Source of the DNA: Spirochaetales bacterium
GTDB lineage: Bacteria > Spirochaetota > Spirochaetia > DTKZ01
Length of the DNA stretch: 6,486 nt
Assembly: GCA_031266855.1 (NCBI GenBank)
Contig: JAISAF010000262.1
Coordinates: 1-6,486 of the forward strand
Direction: 5' to 3'
The notes under the pieces were generated by a model, which was given only the letters and a program-made list of their open reading frames with translations, was not told the origin of the DNA and did no database searches. The position numbers and the translations under genes are program-made. Positions 6,335-6,486 of this stretch are shown in pieces (the stretch's first letter is position 1; each line of letters opens with the position of its first letter).

Positions 6335-6401
6335 CGGGCTTTCCGCTCCAAGTCCTCGGAATTGCCCATGCAATTCCTGCGGGCTTTCCGCTACAATCCC
6401 T
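6335..6401 (-). repeat. Right copy of the 67-bp intergenic repeat core
   Basis: Inverted partner of 73-139. The two AGCGGAAAGCCC boxes appear here as their complement at 6336-6347 and 6381-6392. The central hairpin (6358-6365 with 6370-6377) is perfect, and one of the three differences between copies falls in its loop. It lies upstream of the operon promoter and points towards the operon. Confidence 0.85.
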
Positions 6402-6420
6402 CGCGCGCGCACCAGCGGCA

Positions 6421-6454
6421 GCCTCTGGAATTGCCGTTCGGCAATTCCAGAGGC
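6421..6454. repeat. Perfect 16-bp hairpin with AATTGCC core
   Basis: GCCTCTGGAATTGCCG (6421-6436) pairs without mismatch with 6439-6454, leaving TT between the arms (in practice a 4-nt loop). It lies on the outer side of the right repeat core and overlaps the next hairpin by two bases. Confidence 0.75.
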
Positions 6455-6482
6455 GCATAATTGCCGCCCGGCAATTATGCGC
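6453..6482. repeat. Perfect 14-bp hairpin with AATTGCC core, second of a tandem pair
   Basis: GCGCATAATTGCCG (6453-6466) pairs without mismatch with 6469-6482. It shares AATTGCCG/CGGCAATT with the preceding hairpin, while the outer stem differs. The window ends four bases later, so a longer hairpin cluster may continue beyond it. Confidence 0.75.
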
Positions 6483-6486
6483 TATA

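Noticed and set aside
6239..6460. Open frame on the plus strand through the right flank, 73 codons
   Set aside because: It overlaps the promoter and consists of translated repeat core and hairpins.
10..6482. Composite transposon or insertion sequence
   Set aside because: Inverted repeat cores flank the genes, but there is no transposase and the outer boundaries are cut off, so target duplications cannot be checked.

Overview
The window holds a compact block of three genes, all on the minus strand and transcribed from right to left. In order of transcription they are: a cyclic amidohydrolase of the dihydropyrimidinase/hydantoinase type (4822-6186), a periplasmic adaptor (membrane fusion protein, 3350-4699), and an RND-superfamily inner-membrane efflux pump (225-3353). 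The plus strand shows no credible gene. The RND pump plus adaptor pair indicates a diderm (Gram-negative-type) bacterium. GC content is around 50%. The intergenic hairpin repeats, the short homopolymer tracts and the G-over-C bias of part of the coding strand would suit a host-associated treponeme-like spirochaete, but this is a low-confidence guess and no taxonomic marker is present.

Right flank (6187-6486): an upstream region with a good sigma70-type promoter (TTGACA, 17-bp spacer, TAATAT) preceded by a 10-bp direct repeat, then a cluster of hairpins. The cluster comprises a T7/A7-flanked GC hairpin, a 67-bp repeat core, and two perfect tandem hairpins with AATTGCC arms. Left flank (1-224): the other copy of the 67-bp core in inverted orientation, with two hairpins of its own and no convincing terminator for the operon.

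Between amidohydrolase and adaptor (4702-4837) lies a degenerate tandem array with a 20-bp period, shortening to 15-16 bp at the adaptor end. It contains the amidohydrolase stop codon and the adaptor's ribosome binding site. Adaptor and pump overlap by ATGA and are clearly translationally coupled.

The adaptor and pump should form the inner-membrane and periplasmic parts of a tripartite efflux machine. The adaptor carries the Rx3Lx6S hairpin-tip motif known for docking onto TolC-type channels, so an outer-membrane factor should exist outside this window. The amidohydrolase has a complete binuclear metal site and would open a cyclic amide ring in the cytoplasm. Why it precedes an efflux pump is unknown; either the pump exports a related compound or the pairing is incidental.

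The most notable observations are the inward-facing repeat cores whose adjacent hairpins keep their shape but not their sequence, the intergenic minisatellite with repeated UAGGAUG stop/restart motifs, and a Pro/Ala-rich insertion that splits the adaptor's lipoyl domain.
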